A stretch of DNA of 64,000 bases from Henricia sp. BOLD:AAB3569 (Eukaryota; Echinodermata; Asteroidea; Spinulosida; Echinasteridae), in assembly GCA_037783545.1 (NCBI GenBank), contig JBBELK010000298.1, positions 3,162,001 to 3,226,000 of the forward strand, written 5' to 3'. Position 1 is the stretch's first letter, and each line of letters starts with the position of its first letter. Shown one piece after another: positions 35,935 through 47,262 of this stretch. A program made the position numbers and the translations under genes. The notes beneath the pieces are model-generated. The model saw only the letters and a list, made by a program, of their open reading frames with translations, was not told the DNA's origin and made no database searches.

Positions 35935-36774
35935 TGCGTTATAGGAACAGATGATTGCCTCAGACGCACAAAAGCAATAATATTAATGCATTTTGGGGGT
36001 TTATGTTACGATATTTTTTAATTTTGTGGCCTCCCCTTTTTATTGTTCAGAAGGACATTATTTCACAGTGACATTTCGTGTTGTGATGTAGAAAAATACC
36101 ACAATAAAACGTACGTATTGAAACTTGGTTTTCGTATCCAAACCCACGCGTTTTATGGTTTTGTCAACGTGCTCTTAAAACGTAATGTGCTGAATGGTTG
36201 ATTTACTAGTTTTGTCATTTTTTGATAAGTTAATTATGAAGTCTCCCTTCTATATAAGAAAAAAATCATGACGGGATCCTAAGCATGCGTTGCACTGTTT
36301 AACGCGCTGACAACGCACCGACAAGGTGAAAAACAACTCGGTTATAATTCCGAGGATAAAATAAAATTGAAAAGGCCTCGCAGCGTAAATCGGTAAGTCG
36401 ACTCCCCCGGGGGATCGCGTCGAAACCCCCCTTCCTGGTGGCCCGCAATTCCCCGGACAGAAACCGCGGACTTCCGAGGACAAACTCATTCGTTCTCCGG
36501 TCAAAACAGATAAATTTTTCAGACCTTGTTTTCGCCTCACTTCGGATATGCACATAATTACCGGAACATGTGTATTTTGCACGACAGATATACGTACATA
36601 ATCATTTCATGATTTATTACTTGTCATGTTAACAATCTTGTTTTGAGACAATAAAAAAAAACAGATACATGTGTTCGATTCTGAATTTTAGACAATGACC
36701 GTGGGAAATAATAGTGTCACAACAGAAAAACACGGTTGAAAAATAATGTTCTGAACGTGATCTTTGCGAGGCCT

Positions 36775-37097
36775 TTAACAATCAAGTTTTATACCAAGGC
36801 TCAATACATCGTTTGCAGTGGCCCAAAATTTTACTTCATGAGTTGACAAGAAAAACCCGATTAAAAGTGTTGATAGCAATGGTAGCAAACACCACATGAA
36901 TTTTTCCTGTACTAAAATGGTACCTTTGTGGGAGAGGTGCTCTTTTAACAAATTATTCAACTCCCCCAAAAATGCATGGATTTTTATGGTTTTCTGAATC
37001 ATACCCGTATCTATGTGGCTAAAATTTCCACAAGGCAGTTTATCAGCATTCTTTGATGATGTTGTTCCTGTTTTTCAATCATGTAATCTGTCTTTAA
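36775..37097 (+). mobile_element. Main TTAA MITE family, copy just upstream of exon 3
   Basis: TTAA at 36775 and 37094; contains GAGTTGACAAGAAAAACCCG, GATAGCAATGGTAGCAAACA and CAATCATGTAATCTGTCT. It ends about 110 bp before the exon 3 acceptor, so the branch-point region lies just outside it. Confidence 0.82.
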
Positions 37098-37201
37098 AAT
37101 AAATTATCATTTCAGAAAGGCCTGGGCTTAGGTAAATTTAAAACCCGTTTTTTTTTCTCTTCAGAATGACTATATTTCGCTTTGTTTTTGCCGTTCCTTT
37201 C

Positions 37202-37207
37202 CAGCAG
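37202..37207 (+). other. NAGNAG tandem splice acceptor of exon 3
   Basis: The intron ends CTTTCCAGCAG. Both AGs (37203-37204 and 37206-37207) are usable and keep the frame. The upstream choice inserts a single Gln at the junction HGF-(Q)-TILNS inside the T-box; the downstream choice gives the standard sequence. Vertebrate Tbx3 makes an isoform by adding an extra exon (2a) at this same junction, so variation at this point has a precedent. Confidence 0.7.
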
Positions 37208-37354
37208 ACGATTTTAAATTCGATGCACAAATACCAACCACGATTTCACATCGTCAAAGCCAACGACATTCTGAAGTTGCCGTGGAGCCATTTCCGGACG
37301 TTCGTCTTCCGAGAAACAGATTTCATTGCGGTCACGGCATACCAGAACGAGAAG
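37208..37354 (+). CDS. Tbx2/3: Tbx2/3 exon 3: T-box, [15 protein letters not shown] block
   Basis: 147 nt encode residues 232-280, phase 0 at both ends. It runs from [20 protein letters not shown] to [11 protein letters not shown], the C-terminal half of the T-box beta-barrel and the helix that contacts DNA. The acceptor is a NAGNAG (CAGCAG). Use of the upstream AG starts the exon at 37205 and adds one Gln between residues 231 and 232. The donor is [20 protein letters not shown] replaces the usual LPYSTFRTYVF, with a Tyr to Trp change at a normally conserved position. The exon stands alone between introns of 20.1 and 12.7 kb. Confidence 0.97.
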
Positions 37355-38684
37355 GTAAGAAAAATTCAATTTTCAAAATTGAGATGACACATTAATAATT
37401 TTTATAAATTTGAAACGCAATAGGCCTATCTATGATTTTGTATTTATTTTTCTGATTTGCCAATGTGTAACATGAGGAACAACTCGGAAAAAACCCAACT
37501 TCTCAACAAAAACAAAGTTCCGCCCACTTTTTAGTTTGTATTAATTTTTTTGTTTAACCATCAAAAGATTTTTGTCTTACATGGGGTTTTAATGGGATGG
37601 TGTTATCCCAATAAACCCAATAGTTAACCTTCTGGGTTTTTTTTAAAAATTCGTCACTTAAAATTGTCAATTGCGCTGATTTCATAAATGTTGTCGTGTG
37701 GGTGTTTTAGCTGGTCATTGAAATTGTTAATTATTAATGATAAAACATGCAGTTTTTACCTCTTGGGCAATATGAACAAGCACAAAACGTTTACAGATAG
37801 TTTCGGTGAATTATGATCTGTAAAACTAGTATAACCCTTTCAAAATCACATCCAAAAACAAAATGCTAACCTTAGTTTGTTCTTAAAGTTCTTAAAGTTT
37901 TAAAACTTTCCCTCTTTTTGCACCACACATTTTTGACTGTTGTCTCATTTGAAAGCATTCAGCAACAAAATGTATCGTGACTTATGTTTGAGTTTTTAAA
38001 AGGAAACTTGACTACAGTGACGCCATCTTTAATAACATATACAGTAATATTTAGATTTATCAAGGCAATTCCTTGCCTGGAATGCAAGCTTCGCCTCCTA
38101 GAATTTGAACAAAATTCTTGGCGCATTCTGTTATCTGCACTTATCATTTTAATCCCTCCCTCAGTGTCAAAATTAACATCCCGACTTGCCGTTTTTCACA
38201 TTTTCCCGCGTAATTAGAGAGTTTCCATTACCGAAATCCCGCGGGAAATGAAAGTCCTTGTCAGTATATTTTCCAACGGCACTCTTAATTGGGCCTTTTT
38301 TTTTTTAAACATGTTCTTTGGGATTACTAAAACTGGCGGGTATGAGGAAGCCTGTATGATGTACTTGAATGCATAATACCTGTTAAGGGTCGAAGAACTT
38401 CAAGCATCCAGAGACAAAGTAATGAATCATTAATTGGCGCGGTTTTTTCTCCCGCGCTAATTTTTTCCCGCGGTTTTTGTTTTTCTTTTTTCATCCCCGG
38501 CCGACAACATTCACAAATCAGTACGAGCACTATAACAAAGAACCGCGAATCCCTTGCGAGAAGGGGGAAAACTGTTTCGTTCTTCACACAAAAGTACATG
38601 CATTTTGAATTTTCTCGGGGGTGTGGGGGGCGGGGTGATTGAACCCAACACCTCCGGTTGGCCCGGCAATTAAGTGCACTAATA

Positions 38685-38992
38685 AGCCTTTTGCGTGTTT
38701 CGTATTATAGCGTCTGGTGCATACATCATTTCACATGCACAATTAGTATTCACTTGACCAGACTAAATTGTTGTTGCTATGTGGTGTACGCGGCAGTACA
38801 AAATAAATACCAAAGTACAAAATGAATACCCTGTTCACCGTAGGAGAGAATGGCATAAAGCAACCAGACTTATTTGCTAGGCAATAGCATGCACCACGTA
38901 GTATAGTATGTGACCTTCTAACCTGCACCTCTATTTTGAAAGTGAAGAATTCAGGGCACCAGCCATTATGCAAACGGTACACGCAAAATTTA
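38685..38992 (-). mobile_element. GCCTTTTGCGTG repeat family, inverted copy 3
   Basis: The reverse complement carries CGTGGTGCATGCTATTGCC, TGCCATTCTCTCCTACGGTG and AAATTGTTGTTGCTATG-type words of the family. The termini GCCTTTTGCGTGT and ACACGCAAAA form a short TIR. Confidence 0.75.
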
Positions 38993-39954
38993 ACAATTTT
39001 TCAGGCATTAAAGTTGTTGATTTTCAATTGCTCAAAAAGCCTCTTGTTAATATTCATTCGAAATCCGCGCCAGATTACAGCACTAAGCCGGCCCACCGTC
39101 GCTGCGATTTTGGGATGAGTCAGTCTACCGTATGTTTTTCTTATAGCACCAGCTCGGTGGTGTATTAGTTCAGACGGGCCTCGCATGCATATTTCGAGAT
39201 AAAAGGCCGTGTGAGTGACAGGCAAATATTAAACAGTTTATTAGTAGTTTTACTAGCAATTTTACTAGCAATTTTCCTGTTTATACCCGGCGCGGGCAAG
39301 TCGCTGTATATTTTTCCTTGGGGAGACCTGGCCCCGTCGCTCCCGCGTCATAAATTATCGTCTCCTCGTTTGTCGAGTCTGTCCAAAGCTTTTTCCTCTG
39401 TTTTTCTTGGTGATCATTTCTCTTTCTTCTTCGGAACTCATCTTCGGTGGAAGACTGTTGTGAAATCTATCACGGGAAGGTGGCAAGTGAAGATTTCTGT
39501 GTGTGTATCTAAGGATCTGTATACACTTGACCGTAAGATGTGAGCAGATTTGTACATGTACGTGCATGGGGGAAAGCGGACGCGGCCGTATAGCGCGTGA
39601 AAAATATTCCATTCTTTCATCATTTTCACTTCTCACTTTTTTGTTTAACCCCGGAGTCAATTTTAAGTGCACTCGGTGGCAATTTCGGCTTGTTCAGTTA
39701 CTTTGGGTTTTTTTCATCCATGTATTCAAATTCATGGATGTTTCTTGTGACATTGCCCAGTGATGAGTTATTAAATCTATTGGTTCTGTTTACCCCATAC
39801 GAGTACAATATAAAATGGCTGGTGGCCTGTACTGTTAGAATACATGCAGTAATGGTGTCAAGCATAGAGCAATGAACTGTGTGTGTGTGTCAAGTAACAA
39901 CAATATAGTAGCTATACAACCGCTACTGTATGTGAACTAGACAATTTCTTGTGA

Positions 39955-39964
39955 TGGGGGGGGT

Positions 39965-39996
<32 letters not shown>

Positions 39997-40012
39997 GGGG
40001 GTGAGGTGATTT
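39955..40012 (+). repeat. Poly-G tract, intron 3, about 55 bp
   Basis: Almost uninterrupted G with four T interruptions, the longest uniform run in the window. Non-coding, on the sense strand of Tbx2/3. Confidence 0.9.
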
Positions 40013-40784
40013 GGGGGATTAGTCTCACAGACACACACAACTGAATTTATTCCACATCCATTAAAATCTCTGACCCTTTGTACCAACACGTTCCACAAAA
40101 TTTGGAGTGAAAGTGTTCCGGTAATTTCCACACGGCATATCGTCCGACTATTTTCGTCCCCTCGGGTGCCTCCGAGATTTTACGAGAGTATCGCATTGCG
40201 CGGACACGCCGTAGGAATGATTGTGTTTGTTTTAAAAGTTCCATTTCTCGTCAGCTGAGAAGGGAATTGGCCTATTGTACATCAAACGTAGCAATTTTCC
40301 GTCGACACCGCGGGGCGAACCAACCGGCCAGCCAGGCAATCTGCGGATATTTCGGCCGTAAATCTTGGGCCGTGTGATTGCGTCTTGCCTCGCTGACTCA
40401 CACTCACTTTTTCCCCCTTCGGTCGTAGTTCACTGAACCCCGGTCGAGTTTTTGGTCGATACCCGGCCGGCTTCGCTAATTCGAGATTTTTTTCGCCGTC
40501 TGTTTGTGTTCGGGGGAAACATACGTGGAGGTGGCAATTATGAACAATAAATCTCCTTGGTAAATCAAGGTTTGCACTATATAGCGCTTGGAGGAAAGTT
40601 TCCCGCCTGTACATTATTCTACGAGATTGCATGTAACAATTTGACAAATTTCAAATATACACTGGCAGCCTCGTTTCAGATGTTGAGCCATTGTATTTAC
40701 GGCACGCGTTTTTTTAATTTGAAAATGTTATACCAAAAGAAAGAACTGAGACTCTTTTTCGATGACAATTTGCTTGGGCGATTC

Positions 40785-41090
40785 CAACATTTTGGAATCG
40801 ATTCTGATTTCACTTAAAAATCGCGATTCCATTCGGATTCGATTCCATGTTCCAAACAAAAGTTGCCACTAAAATTAGAAACATATCTCGCAAACCTTAT
40901 ACAAAACACCTCCAATTTCCTATATAGAATACGGTAATTTCTGCATCCGTTAAAATTCACAATCATCGGGTAAACTTCCGGCAATCACCAAGATAATGGT
41001 AATCGGTTCCTCCAAAAGACGAAATTGCGAATTTGCGATCGCCGATTCTCAACTTGGAACCGATTCTAATCGACTCCAGAGAGGAATTGT
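40785..41090. repeat. Interspersed repeat with GGAATCGATTC-like ends, copy 2
   Basis: Matches 5405-5690 (AAACAAAAGTTGCCACTAAA, ATATCTCGCAAA, ACTTCCGGCAATCACCAAGA). The adjacent 40660-40775 is a copy of the CGTTTCAGATGTTG family. Confidence 0.7.
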
Positions 41091-41439
41091 CTAAGCATTA
41101 TTACCCCTGGTCATCTGGCTCATACATAGCCATCAACTATTGACGAATTTCACATTAGCCCGTTCTGCGTTGAAGCCGAGGTTCTCCGCGTCAAGTCGGT
41201 AGTACGCATGCGCTACAAGTACAGTATTGGACAGTGACAGGGTGTGTATACGTGTGCTGTTCTGCGTATAGCACGTATAGGACTTATTATGCTTTCACGT
41301 GCGTACATTAGTTCACTTCAGAGTTTGATAAAGAGGCTACATGTGTTAAGCTACGTAAGTGCGCAGACCGGTCCCAAATTTGTTAATTTCGGATTCCTCT
41401 ATACATTTTTAGCTTTAAATTTATTTATTATCAACTTGA

Positions 41440-41640
41440 GATGACGAAGAAGGAGATGCAGTTTTAGAAGTAGAGGAAAAAAATCAGATAAATCTGGAGG
41501 AAACCTATACGGTGCCGAGATGAGACTGCAAACCCAATCCACATACATGTAACACGCCCCGGGATCGAACCCAGGACGCCAGAGGTGACTGAAAGGCAGG
41601 GTAAGAGCCACAACGCCAACCCGATCACCCTTCAAGCAGA
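41440..41640 (-). mobile_element. tRNA-derived SINE, second family, copy 2
   Basis: The minus strand reads A box GTTGGCGTTGTGGCTC, B box GGGTTCGATCCC, then GTATGTGGATTGGGTTTGCA and CTAAAACTGCATCTCCTTCT. Confidence 0.8.
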
Positions 41641-42865
41641 ATGATTTCCCCGCGGTAGATTTGAGTAAATTAAAACCAATCCACCGATTCAACGAACGAT
41701 GATGAATTTAGTTGTTATTCATTCTAGCTCTATTACCACCTGTGTGTTCTTGGTAACAAAATATCGATCATCCGACACTGCCCGCCCGGGATAGTCGTGT
41801 ACAAAAAAGACTGCAGCACCGTCATTTGTTTGTCCATATCGACTGGTCTCGATCGCTACCGGGAAGAAAAAAAACCACACCTACTGTTCATCAACTGTGA
41901 ATTTTTTAATGGTTCTTTTGTCTGGGGTCTGAACCAACACGATAAATTAAACACCGCAGTTGGCCTGCCGGCACCGGCAGACCTTTAAAGCAAGCCAGAC
42001 AATTTGGCTATTCTTTTGAAGTGGGAGAGAGAGAAGGAAAAAAACGCGGGAAAACAGAAAAGTGTCAATAATGTAAGTGTCGCCAAATATTGGTGAATAA
42101 TTTAGTACCCGCGGTCTGGTGGTGCGAGGGAGAAAAGTTCGATATTTTGTGTTTTCAAATTGTAGGCTCGAGTTGATGAAACCGTAACTTTTACTCGTCA
42201 ATATCGTCAGCAAGTTACGTAAATATTGGCTATACCCAAGAATTTATATTCAGAATGCGAGCCCATGAAAACAACTCAATGCGCATGGCGAGCAGGGGCT
42301 CCGCCTATTGCCTCATCAAAACCGATAGTAAACACAGATGCCCAGCCATATCTCATGCTTGGTTGGGTTCCCTGTCTCCAACGGCTCCTCTCTTGTCAAG
42401 GTCAGTATATCAGCCGGTTTAAACTGCCTGGCGCCAGTTGGATCCCGCACGCACCCGCCTCGACCGTTAAAAAAAACCCCGTCTGTTAATACGAGCCCAA
42501 AAGGACATTAAAGAGCCGTGTAGTTAATTAGCCAAAATGGCGTGAAGACTGGTAGTCGCTTTGACGGCTGTTCATAACAGCTTTTGTTTTTTAATATTTT
42601 GGTGGCGATTTTTTTTCTTTCTCGCGCGCAGCGGGGATGGAATTGCCGGCTTTGCTATGTGCGAATCCCGTAATATAATAAAATATTACGGCTGGGTGTG
42701 TTTTCGTTCCCGCCAGTTTGCACCTAATTAATTTTAATTGATAAATGTTTGGTTCGTGTCTCTGGGGGCTTGAGTCAAATAAGGCGTGAATGAAATGAAT
42801 ATCTCTGCCATTAGTCATTCGCCGAAGATTTGGATGAAAATATATTTGTAAAATATATTTTGATT

Positions 42866-43232
42866 TTAAAGACAGGTTACATGCTTGGAAAACGTAAAAA
42901 AAAGGAACATCAGCATTTAAGTAAAGAGTAAGGTTGGTAAACTGCCTTTTCAGCCACATGTAGGCCTATGCAGTACTTTAAAAACCTGAAAAAAAGTAAT
43001 GCATGGTCTTTTTGTATACAATAATGTATCCATGGTAAAAACAGTTGTCTACAGGCAAATGAAAAAAAAACCCAGTTAGCAATTTCTACCACAAAAATAC
43101 AATTCAATTTTACACGGTCATTACTATCAAAACGGTGTTTGTTACCATTGTTATCAACACTTTTGGCAAGTTTTCTTGTCATCTTGTTAAGTGAAGTTTT
43201 GGGTAACTGCAGATGATGTATTGGCACTTTAA
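42866..43232 (-). mobile_element. Main TTAA MITE family, full-length-like copy
   Basis: TTAA at 42866 followed by AGACAGGTTACATGCTTGGA; interior TTTGTTACCATTGTTATCAA and TTTTCTTGTCATCTTG; right end TGATGTATTGGCACT then TTAA at 43229. Confidence 0.83.
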
Positions 43233-44008
43233 TTGCAGCAGGTAAATCTGATTTTCGGGGGGGAAAAAATCACACCAAAATGAAAATTATTCAAGAAGGC
43301 CAATCGAAATTTTGTACGGACGTTCTTACATCAATAATCTCATTTTAAAGTTATTATTTAAAAAAATACATTGTTGCTTGGTGGACCAATCACGATACTG
43401 GAAATGTATTTCGCCACCATACACAGTAGACCATGGGAACGAGGTTTATTTCGAGCCTGTCAAATCAACCTCGTTCCATACAAAGGTCGACGACGTTTTC
43501 ATTGACACGTCTGTGAAGTGTGGGAAAATTATATTTATGCCTGGCTTAGAAAGAAATACGCATGTGAATACCATTATGCAAGCTATGAATACTAATACGT
43601 TGTGGAGTGCGTATAGTATTACGGAATAATGCATTATTGCGGCTTATAGCACAAAGTGCAGCGGTGATGAGGCGTAAAGACGCGTGTACTCTTGCGACGG
43701 TTTAATGGGCTCATAAATGGACCGATTTCCATATCGTGCAAATGGAAAATAATGCGGTGGCGGAGTTGGCACGGCTAAGAATGGCATAAATTACTTTTGT
43801 TTGTAAAAGCCGGCATCTTTTGCTTTCCCCGACGGCAATTTTTTTTTTTTGGCGGTCATAACCAGAAACATCTCTCTGACGTAATTATGGTTCAACCAAT
43901 GAATGACTTCGGTTGCTGACGACCAAAGCTGACTATTGGTTGAATCTGTAGTTTCGTCAGAAACATTTTTCTGGTAGGGATCGCGAAAAGGGGCCCCGAT
44001 ACAAAATG

Positions 44009-44227
44009 CTCGGTTGGAACAAATATGGATTACAAAGTAGTCTGGCACCATACTCACCAGCAATTCACATTTCATAGGACTGGTTCAGGGGACAAGACTG
44101 AAAGTGTGTTTCTGGTCGTTGCCGCGAAAACGTACAGGCCCTCATAGAAATGCTCAGTTGGAACGAATATGGACTCGAAATTAGTCTGGTAGCATACCGA
44201 CCAGCAATTTACATTTTACGAGACTAA
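44009..44227 (+). repeat. Pair of 75-bp direct repeats
   Basis: ATGCTCGGTTGGAACAAATA at about 44006 and ATGCTCAGTTGGAACGAATA at about 44150 start two diverged copies that run through TAGTCTGG, CCAGCAATT and ACATTT to GGACT or GAGACT. The units are about 145 bp apart. Confidence 0.75.
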
Positions 44228-44627
44228 TTTTAGTGACTAATGTTTGTGGCATCGTGGAGGAAGAAAACACATGATGGCATGCATTGCATCTGGATAATTC
44301 GCCTTGTGGAAAGACAAAAGAGAACAATTCGTACCACATGTGCAGCGCGGGAAAGGTTTCGCGCGGCCAGAGAGCGCGCCAAAAATTTCGCACTCGCGCG
44401 TAATGACTGCGTAATGAATGTCGGCACCTACGGTCGGCAAAGGTGGCGTTGTACACAGGTGGGTCCGCGCGCCGGTCGCTCCGTAGAGGCGTGAAAACAG
44501 ACCAACGCCAGACCCACGAACCACGTCCGGTTTCGCCTCAACTGACGAGGACTTCAAACATTCCGATTGGCGAGCTGTATATGAAAATTCATACGGTTAC
44601 CGTATTTTAAGTGGCCTCGTATAATTA

Positions 44628-44795
44628 GCCTTTTGTGTGTTAACCTTTGCACTGTGTTGGCGCCCCGAATTCTTCACATTTAAATCTATGTGCAGTTTAG
44701 AAGGTCACATACTACGCTGTTGTTGACACGTGGTGCACACCAATGTTTGCTTTATGCCATTCTCTCCTACGGTGAACACGGCATTGATTCTAAAA
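44628..44795 (+). mobile_element. GCCTTTTGCGTG repeat family, partial copy 4
   Basis: Begins TTAGCCTTTTGTGTGTTAAC and contains GAATTCTTCACATTTAAAT and CTCTCCTACGGTGAACACGG, then stops matching near 44795. Confidence 0.7.
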
Positions 44796-45368
44796 CAATT
44801 TATAAAAATTTTCTCTTTAATTTTATTTGTGTCCCTAATGGTTCAACGGACGCATGCGTGATCGAATCAAGGAATACCCTCATCATTTTCCCGCCAAGAC
44901 ATCGTTTTTCGCGCCACTGCAAGGCAACAAACGTGTCAAAATTCCATTCTCGCCTTCCGTGTATCATTTCGCGCCAGATTCCATTTCGCGCCTCAAACCC
45001 ATTAACCAGTTCATATACAATATTACCAATACATCTCTGGATATCTATACATTTTTCAATTGCAATGAAAGGTGTCCAAGTGTCTTATTCGATTTCGCGC
45101 CCAGCCACTCCGAACAAATTAAGGCAAAATTCACATTGACTCATTGAGCCTTTTCGTGCGTAAATTTAACGCGCGTCGCTTTATAATACATAGGGAGGTT
45201 TAGATGCACGTAAAACGCGGCCATAAACGCGAAATGCTTTGAGCACTTGGTCGTTACTTTGAGGACATCATATAAAACAGACGAAAACAAAAATCCACAA
45301 ATGTGATTTTCGTGGCAAGATAACTCTTTTGCCGTGAGCAAAATTCGAACCTGGGTTCTGAGACCTCC

Positions 45369-45509
45369 TTAAAGGCACAGGCTCGTCGGCAATGCGCGCG
45401 CGCCAAATTCGTGCCACGAATTACGCAGCTTCATGCCTTTGCTATGGATCTGCGTATTTCGTGGCACGAATTTGGCGCGCGCGCATTGCTGACGAGCCTG
45501 TGCCTTTAA
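45369..45509. mobile_element. TTAA-flanked hairpin element, AGGCACAGG family, copy 2
   Basis: TTAA (45369) AGGCACAGGCTCGTC at the left and GACGAGCCTGTGCCT TTAA (45506) at the right. The arms pair through CCAAATTCGTGCCACGAA nearly to the centre. 141 bp in all. Confidence 0.92.
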
Positions 45510-45516
45510 GATATGA

Positions 45517-45612
45517 CACTATGAGCAACTAACAATGGAAATTGGGCACACACCAATCCATTGTTATTAACAAAGGTGTGTGCCCAATTTCCATTGTTAG
45601 TTGCTCATAGTG
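45517..45612. mobile_element. 96-bp palindromic element, CACTATGAGC family, copy 2
   Basis: Arms CACTATGAGCAACTAACAAT and ATTGTTAGTTGCTCATAGTG with a small loop. Nearly identical to 7708-7800, suggesting recent or constrained copies. Confidence 0.88.
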
Positions 45613-46204
45613 TGACCAGTGCTCAAGCCTATTCGCGTTCACGTTTGCGTTTTACGTACATCTAGTAAACCTCCCTATTAAAAAAAAAGCGGCGTAGAGG
45701 TAATTTGTAGTGAAATAAAGCACTGGAAATCACAGAGTCACCTTGGGTGGATAATGTGTTTTGTGATTCTATGATTTTCAGTGCGTCGTTTTACTCCAAA
45801 TTCCCTCCACGCCTCTTTTTCTCAAAGCTACGCGCGTAAAATTTACGCGGGAAAAGGCTCAGTGTGAATAAGAGAATCACAAGCCCAACGCTAATTGAAT
45901 AATATAGACGCGAAATGATATACCTCGCTGAAATGTTCATGGCGAAAGCACAGCGTGCAGCAGCGTATATCGTGCGAGGCGTTAATGGAAGACCATCTCC
46001 CCGTGACGAGGGCACCCCAAGAGGCCCCACACCGCTACGCTCCGTCTGCGGACCATTACGAGTTGCGTGTTAGAATTACTCATTTTGTTTCTTATTCGCT
46101 GCTCCCCCGCCTATTTTCACTCCCCCCAAAAAAAGAGTCTCATATATATTAAGGAATGACAAATTATACTGGAATGAGCTGGATGGAAACATCATAGCTC
46201 ATTT

Positions 46205-46929
46205 TTAAAGCCCCATTACATCGTTTGCTGTTACCCAAAAATTTTACTTCACGAGTTGACAAGTAGAACCCGACTGAAAGTGCTGATGGTAATGGTAACA
46301 AAAACACCACATGATCCCCCCCTAAAATGGTACATGTATCTATGTTGCCGTGAGAGCAATTCTCAACTCGATGTACAGTTGAAGTCAGAAGTTTACATAC
46401 ATGTATACACCACTACCATCATCACCCAAAATGGTAAACAGGACTACCGGAACCATTGCAAGATGTACGAGCTATGTTTTAAGTACTGCATGCACGTGAG
46501 GAATTCCACAAAATCAAGAATTTAATAAAGACTGTGTACCACTACCATCATCACCCAAAATGGTAAACAGAACTACCCGAACCATTGCAAGGTGTACAAG
46601 CTATGTTTTTAAGTACTGCATGCACGTCAAGACTGTTACAAAAATGGTGTAAGCACACCAGTTTTAACACTTGGTTGCATACAGTTGCATTAACTGTACA
46701 TGTATAATTTTTAAAAATCGTTTGCTAACGCATTTCTACCATTCATTCAACACAAAAACCATACATGGATTTTAAAGGTTTTCTGAAGTATTACTGCATC
46801 TAGCCTATGTGGCTGAAATTTCTACAATGTAGTTTATAAACATTATTCTTTAGTTATGTAGGCCTAATGCTGTTGTTCCTGGAATTCGTAAAAACAGTTT
46901 CATCTACAAAATATTATAATGGCCTTTAA
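46205..46929 (+). mobile_element. Main TTAA MITE family copy enlarged by an internal insertion
   Basis: TTAA (46205) AGCCCCATTACATCGTTTGC at the left and ATAATGGCCT TTAA (46926) at the right. After about 46370 it is interrupted by a Tc1-type terminus and two copies of a roughly 90-bp segment (about 46407-46499 and 46537-46628). Its right TTAA is the left TTAA of the next element. Confidence 0.82.
46374..46401 (+). mobile_element. Solitary Tc1/mariner (Sleeping Beauty-like) terminus
   Basis: TA followed by CAGTTGAAGTCAGAAGTTTA and CATACA. From memory this matches the outer terminus of salmonid-type Tc1 elements (CAGTTGAAGTCGGAAGTTTA) at all but one base. The opposite terminus was not found and no transposase frame is present, so it is a remnant. 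Confidence 0.75.
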
Positions 46930-47262
46930 AGGCCATTGTATCATTTGCAATGACCCAATTTTGTTTTTCATGAGTTGACAAGAAAAACCTTACTCAAAGT
47001 GTTGATAGCAATGGTAACAAACACCACATGAATAAGAATTTATTTCCGTCCAAAATGGTATTTCATGCTGGAAATTGACAACCGAAGGTGGTTTTCTAAA
47101 ACCATTCACTTGTACACAAAATCCATATATATATTTTCAAGGTTTTCTGAAGCATTGATGCATCCAAGTAGCTAACATTTCTTCAGGCTAGTTTATCAAC
47201 ATTCTTCTTATTCCACGAGTCTGTAAAAAGTTTTATTTTGCAAATGATACATAGGCCTTTAA
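46926..47262 (+). mobile_element. Main TTAA MITE family, best-preserved copy
   Basis: TTAA (46926) AGGCCATTGTATCATTTGCA at the left; TGCAAATGATACATAGGCCT TTAA (47259) at the right, giving a TIR with about one mismatch over 20 bp. The interior is the standard family sequence. About 337 bp. Confidence 0.9.

Larger units (their letters stand above)
45143..45870. mobile_element. GAGCCTTTTC inverted-repeat element(s) with two nested hairpins
   Basis: The left end TTGAGCCTTTTCGTGCGTAA is mirrored by GCGGGAAAAGGCTCAGTGTG at the right. Inner arms GGGAGGTTTAGATGCACGTA (45190) and TACATCTAGTAAACCTCCCT (45658) also pair. Two right ends seem present (near 45697 and 45865), so two overlapping copies are likely. 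The hairpin elements 45369-45509 and 45517-45612 lie inside. Another copy of the terminus is at 54993-55110. Confidence 0.75.
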
